From: Roseicyclus sp041163945
Lineage (GTDB): Bacteria > Pseudomonadota > Alphaproteobacteria > Rhodobacterales > Rhodobacteraceae
Reading direction: 5' to 3'
DNA: 21,487 nucleotides
Assembly: GCA_041163945.1 (NCBI GenBank)
Contig: JBEAQJ010000025.1
Coordinates: forward strand, 1 to 21,487
In this document: one piece after another, positions 1 through 7,864 of the stretch
How positions within the stretch are numbered: position 1 is the stretch's first letter
How the letters are laid out: every line of letters starts with the position of its first letter
Position numbers and translations under genes: made by a program
The notes under the pieces: model-generated
Seen by the model: only the letters and a program-made list of their open reading frames with translations
What the model was told of the DNA's origin: nothing
Databases searched by the model: none

Positions 1-707
1 ACCCGCAAGTCATCTTTGCCGACGCCGATCTGGATCAGGCCGCCGATGCCATCGTGTTCGGCGTCTATTTCAACGCCGGCCAATGCTGCAACGCCGGCAG
101 CCGCATCATCGTGCATGAAGACGTGGCCGATGCGCTGTGCGACAGGATCGTGCCGCTCAGCCGGCGGGTGGCCTTTGGCGATCCGCTGGATGTGCGCACG
201 CAGGTGGGTGCCATCATCAGCCCCGCGCATCTGGGCAAGATCGATGGGTATGTGCGCGCCGCCGTTGGTGCCGGGGCGCGGGTGGTTCTGGGCGGGGCTG
301 TGCTGGATGTGGGCGGGCTATCGGGGCCGTTCTACCAGCCCACCGTGCTGGCGGGCGTTACACCCGACATGGCGATTGCGCGCGAAGAGGTGTTTGGCCC
401 GGTGCTGTCGGTTCTGACCTTTCGCAGCCCGCAAGATGCGATCGCCTTGGCCAATGATGTCACCTATGGCCTGTCGGCCGGGGTCTGGAGCCGCGATTTG
501 TCGACCTGTCTTGATTTCGTGCGCCGCGTGCAGGCGGGCACGGTCTGGACCAACACTTGGATGGATGGTTTTGCCGAATTGCCCTTTGGCGGCGTGAAGC
601 AAAGCGGGCAGGGGCGTGAATTGGGCCGCTTCGGGATCGAGGATTATCTTGAGCTCAAGACGGTGCAGATGCGCATCGGATCGACGCGGGGGGCTTGGGT
701 CGCATGA
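1..707 (+). CDS. Aldehyde dehydrogenase family protein, C-terminal part (5' end outside window)
   Basis: NAD(P)+-dependent oxidation of an aldehyde to a carboxylic acid. The gene enters from the left edge; its reading frame begins at base 3 and is open to the TGA at 705-707, so about 234 C-terminal residues are visible. The catalytic-cysteine motif FNAGQCCNAGSR is present; by the family pattern GQxC the nucleophile is the cysteine encoded at 87-89. Further on are the family landmarks REEVFGPVLSVL and LPFGGVKQSGQGRELG, the latter typical of the betaine-aldehyde/general ALDH superfamily. The NAD-binding N-terminal half lies outside the window, so substrate class cannot be judged. The gene converges on the minus-strand LacI gene with only 14 bp between the stop codons. 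It belongs to an upstream transcription unit but may act in the same pathway as the sugar operon (inference). Confidence 0.93.
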   Translation, partial: PQVIFADADLDQAADAIVFGVYFNAGQCCNAGSRIIVHEDVADALCDRIVPLSRRVAFGDPLDVRTQVGAIISPAHLGKIDGYVRAAVGAGARVVLGGAVLDVGGLSGPFYQPTVLAGVTPDMAIAREEVFGPVLSVLTFRSPQDAIALANDVTYGLSAGVWSRDLSTCLDFVRRVQAGTVWTNTWMDGFAELPFGGVKQSGQGRELGRFGIEDYLELKTVQMRIGSTRGAWVA

Positions 708-721
708 CGCGGTGCCTTGCG

Positions 722-1732
722 CTAACGGCTGGGGGGGCTGGGCAGGAACAGCCGGTTGAGCCCGTGCGGCGGCTCGCCGCCCATGCGCCGCAAAAGCATT
801 TCGGCCATCGCCCGACCCGTGGCGCGCAGATCTTCGAACACGGTGTCGATGCGCGGGCGGATGTTGTCAAAGATCGGCGAGGCGCGCTTGGCCACGATAT
901 CGGCATCGACGCCATGCACCGCCCCGCTGTCGCTGAGCGCGGCCAACGCGGCCAGCGCCGTGACCTCGCCCACGCAGACATAGCCATCGGGCGGGGTCGC
1001 GCCGTGGCGGGCCCGCATCAGGGCGGCCGCAATTTCGGGGGGCGGGCTGTCCAGCGTCACGCCCGGTACGATGTCATGGGCAATGCCGGCCTCGCGCACG
1101 GCCGACAAGAAGCCGTAGCGCAGATGCTGGGTAAAGGTGAACTGATCACCGGGCAACAACAGGCTGACATGGCGCCGCCCCTTGGCGACCAGATGCGCCA
1201 CCGCCTGACGGGCGAAGCTTTCATTGTCGAAATCGACCCATGGATGGGGCGTGGTGAATTCCGTTCGCCCATGGCTGACAAAGGGAAAATCGGCCTCAAG
1301 CAGCAGCCGCACCCGCGGGTCGAAGGCTTCGGTGCGGGTAAACAAGATGCCATCGGCCAGATTGTTGCGAAGGATCGTGCGCACGGGGGCCAGCCGATCT
1401 TCGATCGGGCTGTCGGGCACGACCGTGACCGAATAGCCCGTACCGGCCAGGACCTCGGTGATGCCCGACAGGAATTCATGTGTGAAACCAAGGAATTCGT
1501 GCTGGGTGTTCAACAACAGGCTGATCACCTGGGTGCGGCCGGTGCGCAGGCGGCGCGCGGCGCGGTCGGGCACATAGCCCAGCCGGGCGGCGGCTTCGGC
1601 CACCGTTTCGCGCGTGCGCGCGGCGATTCGCAAATCCCCCGCCAGCGCGCGCGAAACCGTGGCCACGGCAAATCCGGTTTCTTGCGACAAGGTGCGCAAG
1701 GTGGGTTTTTCGCCTTGGATATCGTCGCTCAT
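722..1732 (-). CDS. LacI family transcriptional regulator (first of two)
   Basis: DNA-binding sugar-responsive regulator, 336 aa, normal family length. Residues about 11-60 form the LacI helix-turn-helix and hinge (TLSQETGFAVATVSRALAG, then LGYVPDRAARRLRTGRT). The rest is a periplasmic-binding-protein-like effector domain ending near residue 330. The ATG at 1732 is the first start after an in-frame TGA just upstream; no clear Shine-Dalgarno sequence precedes it, so expression may be low. It is divergent from the sugar-binding protein gene across a 239-bp region containing two operator-like AACGTTTCAAT copies, one close to its own start. This suggests it represses both the transporter operon and itself (inference). 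The effector is unknown; the divergent transporter suggests its substrate or an oxidised derivative. Confidence 0.95.
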   Translation of the reverse strand: MSDDIQGEKPTLRTLSQETGFAVATVSRALAGDLRIAARTRETVAEAAARLGYVPDRAARRLRTGRTQVISLLLNTQHEFLGFTHEFLSGITEVLAGTGYSVTVVPDSPIEDRLAPVRTILRNNLADGILFTRTEAFDPRVRLLLEADFPFVSHGRTEFTTPHPWVDFDNESFARQAVAHLVAKGRRHVSLLLPGDQFTFTQHLRYGFLSAVREAGIAHDIVPGVTLDSPPPEIAAALMRARHGATPPDGYVCVGEVTALAALAALSDSGAVHGVDADIVAKRASPIFDNIRPRIDTVFEDLRATGRAMAEMLLRRMGGEPPHGLNRLFLPSPPSR

Positions 1733-1779
1733 CGCCGTCGATCACGCTTGGGTTGTGGGCGCTGCCATGATTGCCAAAA

Positions 1780-1795
1780 TTTCAAACGTTTCAAT
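1780..1795. promoter_or_regulatory. Candidate LacI-type operator, copy 1
   Basis: TTTCAAACGTTTCAAT contains the 8-bp perfect palindrome AAACGTTT (1784-1791) flanked by A/T, the shape of LacI-family operators with a central CG. It shares AACGTTTCAAT (1785-1795) exactly with copy 2. Read on the minus strand, TTGAAA within it could be the -35 of the lacI gene, with AATCAT about 16 bp downstream as a weak -10, so binding here would be autoregulatory. Confidence 0.5.
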
Positions 1796-1892
1796 AGCCA
1801 AGTTCCGAACAATTTTTCTGCGTCATCGCCTGTATGCGCCGATTTGCTGCGACAATCACAAAAGCGCAGGTGAAATCGGCTGCAATTTAGGG

Positions 1893-1922
1893 TTGACGGA
1901 GCGTTGATTTATAACGTTTCAA
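1893..1922 (+). promoter_or_regulatory. Candidate promoter of the sugar transport/oxidation operon
   Basis: TTGACG at 1893-1898 is a good -35 hexamer. A weak -10 (TTTCAA, 1917-1922) lies 18 bp downstream, inside operator copy 2. The arrangement suits repression by occlusion, but the -10 is poor and the transcription start has to be mapped. Confidence 0.35.
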
Positions 1923-1924
1923 TT
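1909..1924. promoter_or_regulatory. Candidate LacI-type operator, copy 2
   Basis: TTATAACGTTTCAATT has an AACGTT palindromic core (1913-1918) and repeats the 11 bp AACGTTTCAAT of copy 1 exactly at 1913-1923, 128 bp away and in the same orientation. It overlaps the likely -10 region of the operon promoter and sits 48 bp before the start codon of the binding-protein gene. Confidence 0.5.
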
Positions 1925-1971
1925 ACTGCAAGCCCGATCAGGGCGATGGTCGATCAGGGAGGAACCGAGAC

Positions 1972-3222
1972 ATGACCATGATGAAGAAACTGCATATGAC
2001 CGCCGCCGTTCTGGCGCTGTCGACAACCGCTGTCGCGGCGCAAGAGGTCGAGGTGTTGCACTGGTGGACCTCGGGCGGGGAAGCCGCGGCCGTGGGCACG
2101 CTGCGCGACACGCTGGCCGCCGGTGGGATCGGCTGGCTCGACATGCCGGTGGCAGGCGGCGGCGGATCGGACGCCATGACCGTGCTGCGCGCGCGCGTGA
2201 CGGCGGGCGATGCCCCCACGGCCGTTCAGATGCTGGGCTTCTCGATCCAGGATTGGGCAGCCGAAGGGGCGCTGGCCAATCTTGACGCGCTGGCCGCTGA
2301 GCAGGGGTGGGCCGCTGTCGTGCCCGCGGCCTTGCAGCGGTTTTCGACCTATGACGGCCACTGGGTTGCCGCGCCGGTCAATGTCCATTCGACCAACTGG
2401 GTCTGGGCCAACACCGCGCTGATGGCCGAGCTGGGCATTTCGCAGCCGAGCACATGGGAAGAATTCGTGGCGGCAATGGAAACCGCCAAGGCGGCGGGCA
2501 AGACCGCGCTCGCCCATGGCGGACAGGCCTGGCAGGAAGCCACCATGTTCGATTCGATGGTGATGGGGGCGGGTGGTCCCAGCTTCTATCAGGCCGCGAT
2601 GGTCGATCTGGATCCCGCCGCGCTGGGGTCGGACACGATGGTCGAAGCGTTCAACCGCATGGCAACGCTGCGCAGCTTCGTCGATGACAACTTCTCGGGC
2701 CGCGATTGGAACCTTGCGACCGCGATGGTCATCAACGGCGACGCGCTGTTTCAGATCATGGGCGACTGGGCCAAGGGCGAATTCGTCAATGCGGGCATGA
2801 CCGCCGGCAACGAATTCACCTGTTTCCGCGTGCCCGGCACCGAAGGCACCGTGACCTTCAACTCGGACCAGTTCGCGATGTTCAACGTGACCGATCCTGC
2901 CGCCCAGCAAGCCCAGCTTGCCATGGCCTCGGCCGTGCTTAGCCCCGAATTCCAGGTGGCCTTCAACCTGGTCAAGGGTTCGGTGCCCGCACGCACCGAC
3001 ATTCCGTCCGACGCCTTCGACATGTGCGGACAGATGGGTATGGCACAGCTGGCTGCCGCGGGTGCAAGCGGTGGGCTGTTTGGTTCGATGGCGCATGGCC
3101 ATGCCAACCCGCCGTCGGTGCAAAACGCGATGTATGACGTGATCACCGCGCACTTCAACGGCGAATACGACGCGGCCACCGCTGCGGCCGAATTGGTCAC
3201 CGCCGTCGAGATCGCGCAGTAA
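1972..3222 (+). CDS. Sugar ABC transporter substrate-binding protein
   Basis: Periplasmic binding component of a carbohydrate ABC importer (extracellular binding protein family 1, COG1653), 416 aa. Residues 1-23 are a signal peptide with lysines at 5-6, a hydrophobic core and a likely cleavage AVAA|QE. The mature protein starts with EVEVLHWWTSGGE, the first beta strand typical of glucose/mannose-type binding proteins. It has two cysteines, in FTCFRVPG and FDMCGQMG, which may form a disulphide in the periplasm as in related proteins. The start at 1972 is chosen because AGGGAGGAA lies about 8 bp upstream. It is the first gene of the operon and is followed by a strong hairpin, which commonly lets a binding protein be made in excess over its permeases. 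The ligand cannot be assigned; a hexose or sugar alcohol is likely. Confidence 0.95.
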   Translation: MTMMKKLHMTAAVLALSTTAVAAQEVEVLHWWTSGGEAAAVGTLRDTLAAGGIGWLDMPVAGGGGSDAMTVLRARVTAGDAPTAVQMLGFSIQDWAAEGALANLDALAAEQGWAAVVPAALQRFSTYDGHWVAAPVNVHSTNWVWANTALMAELGISQPSTWEEFVAAMETAKAAGKTALAHGGQAWQEATMFDSMVMGAGGPSFYQAAMVDLDPAALGSDTMVEAFNRMATLRSFVDDNFSGRDWNLATAMVINGDALFQIMGDWAKGEFVNAGMTAGNEFTCFRVPGTEGTVTFNSDQFAMFNVTDPAAQQAQLAMASAVLSPEFQVAFNLVKGSVPARTDIPSDAFDMCGQMGMAQLAAAGASGGLFGSMAHGHANPPSVQNAMYDVITAHFNGEYDAATAAAELVTAVEIAQ

Positions 3223-3233
3223 ACCGCGAAAAT

Positions 3234-3266
3234 CCGGCCGGCCCCGACCCGATCGGGGCCGGCCGG
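3234..3266 (+). terminator. Strong hairpin between binding-protein and permease genes
   Basis: A perfect 14-bp stem: CCGGCCGGCCCCGA (3234-3247) pairs with TCGGGGCCGGCCGG (3253-3266) around a 5-nt loop. It starts 12 bp after the stop codon. No U-tract follows, so it is more likely a partial terminator or 3' stabiliser that raises the binding-protein level than a full stop. A second small perfect hairpin (8-bp arms, TTT loop) follows at 3275-3293. Confidence 0.7.
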
Positions 3267-3322
3267 TTCGTCCCTGCGACCCTTTGGGTCGCATCAGCCA
3301 AGAAGCAAGAGAAAGGCGCCGG

Positions 3323-4222
3323 ATGGCCGCATCGACCGATACGGGCGTCGACCTGCGCACGCGGCTGCAGAATTGGCTGCCCAAGCTGGTGCTGTCGCCA
3401 TCGCTGGCGATCATGCTGGTCTTTGTCTACGGCTTCATTGCCTTCACCATCTATCTCAGCTTTACCGACAGCCGGATGTTGCCGTCCTTTGGCTGGGTCG
3501 GCTGGGAAAATTATGACCGCCTGTTCCGCATTCGCGAATGGAACGTGGCGCTGCGCAATCTGGCCGTGTTTGCGGCGCTGTATATCGGGATCTCGACCGT
3601 GATCGGGTTGAGCCTGGCGATCTTTCTCGATCAGAAGATCCGCGGCGAAGGTCTGTTGCGCCCGATTTTCCTGTATCCCATGGCGCTCAGTTTCATCGTG
3701 ACGGGCACGGCCTGGAAATGGTTTCTCGATCCCGCCATCGGGCTTGAAAACACGATGCATCTGTGGGGGTGGGCCAGCTTCAGCTTCGATTGGATCAAGG
3801 ATCGCGAAATGGCGATCTACACCGTGGTCATCGCGGCGGTCTGGCAATCATCGGGCTTCGTGATGGCCATGTTCTTGGCGGGGCTGCGCGGTATCGACAA
3901 CGAGATCCTGAAAGCCGCCCAGATCGATGGGGCCTCGAACTGGAACCTGTATCGTCGGATCATCTTGCCGCAACTCAGGCCTGCGTTCCTGTCGGCCTTC
4001 GTGATCCTGAGCCATTTGGCGATCAAATCCTACGATCTGGTGATCGCCTTGACGGGCGGGGGCCCGGGCAATGCCACGGCCCTGCCGGCAACCTTCATGT
4101 ATTCCTACACCTTCACCCGCAACCAGATGGGCATCGGGGCGGCTTCGGCGGTGATCATGCTGATGACCATAGCGGCGATCATGGTGCCCTATCTTTATGC
4201 CGAGCTGAAGGAAAAGAAGTGA
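3323..4222 (+). CDS. Sugar ABC transporter permease (MalF/UgpA type)
   Basis: Inner-membrane subunit of the importer, 299 aa, a normal length for the MalF-like family. The first transmembrane segment is near residues 27-47 (SPSLAIMLVFVYGFIAFTIY) and about five more follow. The EAA cytoplasmic loop that docks to the ATPase is clear at about residues 194-221 (EILKAAQIDGASNWNLYRRI). The ATG at 3323 is preferred to a TTG at 3284 because GAAAGG stands at 3311-3316 and the upstream stretch is a hairpin. The stop overlaps the next start in TGATG (4220-4224), so the two permeases are translationally coupled. Confidence 0.95.
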   Translation: MAASTDTGVDLRTRLQNWLPKLVLSPSLAIMLVFVYGFIAFTIYLSFTDSRMLPSFGWVGWENYDRLFRIREWNVALRNLAVFAALYIGISTVIGLSLAIFLDQKIRGEGLLRPIFLYPMALSFIVTGTAWKWFLDPAIGLENTMHLWGWASFSFDWIKDREMAIYTVVIAAVWQSSGFVMAMFLAGLRGIDNEILKAAQIDGASNWNLYRRIILPQLRPAFLSAFVILSHLAIKSYDLVIALTGGGPGNATALPATFMYSYTFTRNQMGIGAASAVIMLMTIAAIMVPYLYAELKEKK

Positions 4223-5103
4223 TGGCCGGCACATCCCCCGAAACCGCCATTCGCACATCGCGTGTCACGCGCGCCTTCATCTACCTGTTCTTGCTGCTGT
4301 TTGCGCTGTTCTACCTGCTGCCGTTCGGCATCATGCTGGTCAATTCGCTGAAACCGCTGTCGGAAATCACCGGCGGCAACATGATTGCGCTGCCCCGGGA
4401 CTGGACGGTTGCGCCCTGGCTCTCGGCGTGGTCGACGGCCCAGATCGGGGTCGAGCCCACGGGCCTGCGCCCCTATTTCATCAATTCGCTGGTCATGGCC
4501 ATTCCGGCGGTCGTGCTGTCGACGATGGTGGGGGCGCTCAATGGCTATGTGCTGACCAAATGGTCGTTCCGCGGGTCGACCATCATTTTCGGGCTGTTGC
4601 TGTTTTCTTGTTTCATCCCGTTCCAGATCGTGCTGATCCCGATGGCGCGCATTCTGGGGCTGCTGGACATCGCCGGATCGACGCCGGGGCTGATCCTCGT
4701 GCATTTCGTCTACGGCATCGGGTTCACCACGCTCTATTTCCGCAACTACTACGCGGCCTTTCCCACCGAGCTGGTGCGCGCGGCCCAGATCGACGGGGCG
4801 GGGTTTTTCCAGATCTTCTGGCGCATCATGTTGCCCAGTTCCGGGCCGATCATCGCGGTCAGCTTCATCTGGCAATTCACCAACATCTGGAACGACTTTC
4901 TGTTCGGGGCCAGCTTTGCCAGCGGCGGATCGGCCCCGATGACGGTGGCGCTGAACAATCTTGTGAACTCCTCCACGGGGGTGCGGGAATACAATGTGCA
5001 TTTCGCCGGCGCCATCATGGCGGCTGCCCCCACGCTTTTGGTCTACATCGTCGCCGGGCGGTATTTCGTCCGGGGTCTCATGGCCGGGAGCGTGAAGGGA
5101 TGA
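4222..5103 (+). CDS. Sugar ABC transporter permease (MalG/UgpE type)
   Basis: Second membrane subunit of the importer, 293 aa. It begins with a short cytoplasmic segment and a first transmembrane helix (AFIYLFLLLFALFYLLPFGI). The EAA loop is at about residues 183-210 (ELVRAAQIDGAGFFQIFWRI). It ends with FVRGLMAGSVKG, the usual C terminus of MalG-like permeases, which contacts the ATPase. The ATG at 4222 overlaps the stop of the first permease by one base. The open frame extends far upstream, but that part is the first permease read in another frame. An 83-bp gap with two hairpins separates it from the ATPase gene. Confidence 0.95.
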   Translation: MAGTSPETAIRTSRVTRAFIYLFLLLFALFYLLPFGIMLVNSLKPLSEITGGNMIALPRDWTVAPWLSAWSTAQIGVEPTGLRPYFINSLVMAIPAVVLSTMVGALNGYVLTKWSFRGSTIIFGLLLFSCFIPFQIVLIPMARILGLLDIAGSTPGLILVHFVYGIGFTTLYFRNYYAAFPTELVRAAQIDGAGFFQIFWRIMLPSSGPIIAVSFIWQFTNIWNDFLFGASFASGGSAPMTVALNNLVNSSTGVREYNVHFAGAIMAAAPTLLVYIVAGRYFVRGLMAGSVKG

Positions 5104-5105
5104 GC

Positions 5106-5156
5106 GCGAATTTTCCTACGAAAATGCGCATCTGCGATCTTTCGTCCGAAAGATCG
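5106..5156 (+). repeat. Tandem hairpin repeat, locus 1
   Basis: Two adjacent inverted repeats lie in the gap between the second permease and the ATPase. The first is GCGAATTTTC-CTAC-GAAAATGCGC (5106-5129, one A.G mismatch). The second is CGATCTTTC-GTCC-GAAAGATCG (5135-5156, perfect 9-bp arms). Both share the layout TTTC-N4-GAAA with the pair found at 14817-14867. No U-tract follows. A role in mRNA processing or stability within the operon is possible but not shown. Confidence 0.7.
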
Positions 5157-5186
5157 GCACCTGTGACGACCAAAAGGAATTGATCC

Positions 5187-6302
5187 ATGGGTTTTCTGGA
5201 CATCGACAATGTCACCAAGTCCTATGGCGCGGTCGAAGTGCTGCACAAGGTCGATATTGCCGTCGAACAGGGCGAGTTCCTGGTGCTGGTCGGCCCGTCG
5301 GGCTGTGGCAAATCCACCTTGCTGAACATGATCGCCGGGCTCGAAGGGATCAGCTCGGGTGAAATCCGGATCAAGGACCGGGTGATGAACGGGGTGCACC
5401 CGTCCAAGCGCAACATCGCGATGGTGTTCCAGTCCTACGCGCTTTACCCCAACATGACGGTCGGCCAGAACATCACCTTTGGGCTCGAAATGCACGGAAC
5501 GCCAAAGCCCGCGCGGGACAAGGCGATGAAAGAGGTGGCCCAGCTGTTGCAGATCGAACATCTGCTCGATCGCAAGCCGGGTCAGTTGTCGGGTGGGCAA
5601 CGCCAGCGGGTGGCGATGGGGCGGGCGCTGGTGCGCAACCCCGATGTGTTTTTGTTTGACGAGCCGCTGTCCAACCTCGACGCCAAATTGCGCGTGGACA
5701 TGCGCATCGAGATCAAGAAGCTGCACCAGCGTCTGGGCACCACCATCGTCTATGTCACCCATGACCAGATCGAGGCGATGACGCTCTCGACCCGTATCGC
5801 GGTGATGTATGATGGCTATGTCCAGCAGCTGGGCACACCCAAGGAGATCTATGACGCGCCGGCGAACCTGTTCGTGGCGACCTTCATGGGCAGCCCGGCG
5901 ATGAACGTGCTTCCAGCCAGGCTGGAGGATCGCGATGGTGGGCTTTGCGCGCTCATCACCGCGGCCGATGGGCAAGAACGCGTGCTGCAGATCACGCAGC
6001 CGCCGGCTGCCTATGCATCCTACAAGGGGGCCAATGTGCTGCTGGGCATCCGGCCCGAAGCGATCACCGACCCCGAAGGGGCTGATCGCAACGCGCGCAA
6101 CATCCAGCACCTGACCAACCCCGTCAGCGTGATCGAGCCGGCGGGGGCCGATACCTTCGTGACGATGACGGTGTCGGGCACCGATTGCATCGCGCGCATG
6201 CGGGCCGATGCCGATGTCCGACCCGGGCGGGATTTCGCCTTTGCCATCAACATGGACAAGGCCGTGTTGTTCGACCCCAAGACGCAGCAGCGGATCGCCT
6301 GA
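5187..6302 (+). CDS. ugpC: Sugar ABC transporter ATP-binding protein (UgpC/MalK/MsmK family)
   Basis: Cytoplasmic ATPase that powers the importer, 371 aa, the usual length for this family. All motifs are intact: Walker A GPSGCGKST (36-44), Q-loop in VFQSYALYP, signature LSGGQ (134-138), Walker B FLFDEP with Asp158 and catalytic Glu159, D-loop SNLD, and switch His192 in VTHDQ. The C-terminal third (about 235-371) is the MalK-type OB-fold/TOBE regulatory region, with LGIRPEAI. The start at 5187 follows AAGGA at 5174-5178 with 8-bp spacing. The symbol marks the family only; glycerol-3-phosphate is not implied as substrate. Confidence 0.96.
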   Translation: MGFLDIDNVTKSYGAVEVLHKVDIAVEQGEFLVLVGPSGCGKSTLLNMIAGLEGISSGEIRIKDRVMNGVHPSKRNIAMVFQSYALYPNMTVGQNITFGLEMHGTPKPARDKAMKEVAQLLQIEHLLDRKPGQLSGGQRQRVAMGRALVRNPDVFLFDEPLSNLDAKLRVDMRIEIKKLHQRLGTTIVYVTHDQIEAMTLSTRIAVMYDGYVQQLGTPKEIYDAPANLFVATFMGSPAMNVLPARLEDRDGGLCALITAADGQERVLQITQPPAAYASYKGANVLLGIRPEAITDPEGADRNARNIQHLTNPVSVIEPAGADTFVTMTVSGTDCIARMRADADVRPGRDFAFAINMDKAVLFDPKTQQRIA

Positions 6303-6388
6303 GAAACGGCATCGACCGCGCGGCCAACGCGATTTTTTGCTGGATTTGGAACGATCCAAAAGCTACGACTCCGGGTCGGGGGAAGGCG

Positions 6389-7864
6389 ATGCACGACGCG
6401 GACATCATCATCATCGGCTCTGGCATGGGTGGCGCGACGCTGGCGGCGGGGCTGGCGGCCACGGGGCTGCGGATCTTGATCCTGGAACGCGGCGAGCGGC
6501 TGGTCGATGGCCTCGAGGCGCGCGATCCGGTGGCGATCTTTGCGCGTGGCCATTTCCGGCCCGCCGAAACCTGGCTGACCCCCCAAGACGTGCGGTTCAA
6601 TCCGGGCAATTATGCCTATGTCGGGGGCAATTCGAAATTCTACGGCGCCGTCATGATGCGCTACCGCGCGACAGATTTCGCCCCGATCCGCCACATCGGG
6701 GGCAAGACGCAGGGCTGGCCGTTTGACTATGACACGCTGGCGCCCTGGTATGACCGGGCCGAGGCGCTGTATCAGGTGCGCGGCGATGCGGGTCTTGATC
6801 CGACCGAGCCGCCACATGGCGCGCCCTATCCCCATCCGCCGCTGCCCCATGAACCGGCCATCGCCGATCTGGCGCGCCGGCTGGGCGCGGTCGGGTTGCA
6901 TCCCGCGCCGCTGCCCCTGGCGGTGGATCTGGATCGGTGGCTGGCGCGCGCTGCGACGCCATGGGATGCCTTTCCCGATACGACCGGCGGCAAGCTCGAC
7001 GCCGAAACCGCGGCCTTGGCGACCGCGCTGCGCCATCCCAATGTGCGGCTCGAAACCGGGGTCACGGTGCGGCGTCTGCTGTCGGATGCTGGCCGGGTGA
7101 CAGCGGTGCTGACGGATCGCGGGCGGTTTGTCGCGCCGCGGATCGTTCTGGCGGCGGGGGCGGTGATGACGGCGGCGATCCTCTTGCGTTCAGCCGATGC
7201 CGATCATCCCGCGGGCCTGGCCAACCGTTCGGGGCAGGTGGGGCGCAATTTCATGAACCACAACGCCTCGGCGGTGCTGGCGCTGTCGCCGCGCCGCAAC
7301 CGATCGGTGTATCAAAAGACCCTGCAGATCAATGATTGGTACCATGATGGTGGTCCGGCGGGTGAACCATTGGGCAATGTGCAGCTTCTGGGGCGGGTTT
7401 CGGCGCCGATCCTGGCGGCCCAGACGGGATGGCCAAGGCCACTTGCGCGCCTGATCGCCGATCACGCGATCGATTTCTACGCCATGTCCGAAGATTTGCC
7501 CGACCCCGACAGCCGTGTGACGATCAAGGGCGAGGACATCGTGCTGGATTGGCGGCGGTCCAACTGGGCCGCGCATCTGGCGCTGGTCGCACGGCTGAAA
7601 ACTGCGCTGCGGCGCGCGGGGTTCCCGCTGGTTCTGTCCAAGGCCTTTGATCGGCGCACGCCGTCCCACCAATGCGGCACCGCGCGGCTGGGCGATGACC
7701 CCACGACAGCCGTGACCGATCGCTACGGGCGGTGTCATGATCACCCGAACCTTTGGATATGCGATGCGTCGTTGTTGCCGACATCGGCCGCGGTGAACCC
7801 ATCGCTGACCATCGCCGCGCTGGCGCTGCGCCAGGCGGACCGCATCGCAACGGAGGCCGCATGA
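6389..7864 (+). CDS. GMC family oxidoreductase (first, short type)
   Basis: FAD-dependent alcohol/sugar dehydrogenase, 491 aa. The N terminus is the FAD Rossmann fold IIIIGSGMGG (GxGxxG at 10-15) followed by ILERGE. The C-terminal catalytic pair of the family is visible: His427 in SHQCGTARLG and Asn470 in VNPSLT. It resembles the gluconate 2-dehydrogenase/glucoside-type GMC branch more than choline dehydrogenase. No Tat or Sec signal and no adjacent gamma or cytochrome subunit is visible, so the electron acceptor is unclear. The start is taken at 6389 because GGGGGAAGG stands directly upstream; the open frame before it overlaps the ATPase gene. The stop overlaps the next start as ATGA. In context it probably oxidises a hydroxyl of the imported compound (inference). 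Confidence 0.92.
   Translation: MHDADIIIIGSGMGGATLAAGLAATGLRILILERGERLVDGLEARDPVAIFARGHFRPAETWLTPQDVRFNPGNYAYVGGNSKFYGAVMMRYRATDFAPIRHIGGKTQGWPFDYDTLAPWYDRAEALYQVRGDAGLDPTEPPHGAPYPHPPLPHEPAIADLARRLGAVGLHPAPLPLAVDLDRWLARAATPWDAFPDTTGGKLDAETAALATALRHPNVRLETGVTVRRLLSDAGRVTAVLTDRGRFVAPRIVLAAGAVMTAAILLRSADADHPAGLANRSGQVGRNFMNHNASAVLALSPRRNRSVYQKTLQINDWYHDGGPAGEPLGNVQLLGRVSAPILAAQTGWPRPLARLIADHAIDFYAMSEDLPDPDSRVTIKGEDIVLDWRRSNWAAHLALVARLKTALRRAGFPLVLSKAFDRRTPSHQCGTARLGDDPTTAVTDRYGRCHDHPNLWICDASLLPTSAAVNPSLTIAALALRQADRIATEAA

Noticed and set aside
1954..3414. Long minus-strand ORF of 486 codons over the binding-protein gene
   Set aside because: It is the antisense shadow of a clear + strand gene in high-G/C DNA; the product is His/Arg/Gly-rich with no domain.
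6345..6360. Inverted repeat TTTGGA-ACGA-TCCAAA in the 86-bp gap between the ATPase and first GMC genes
   Set aside because: Only 6-bp arms, no second copy in the window, and no -35/-10 pair with acceptable spacing beside it.
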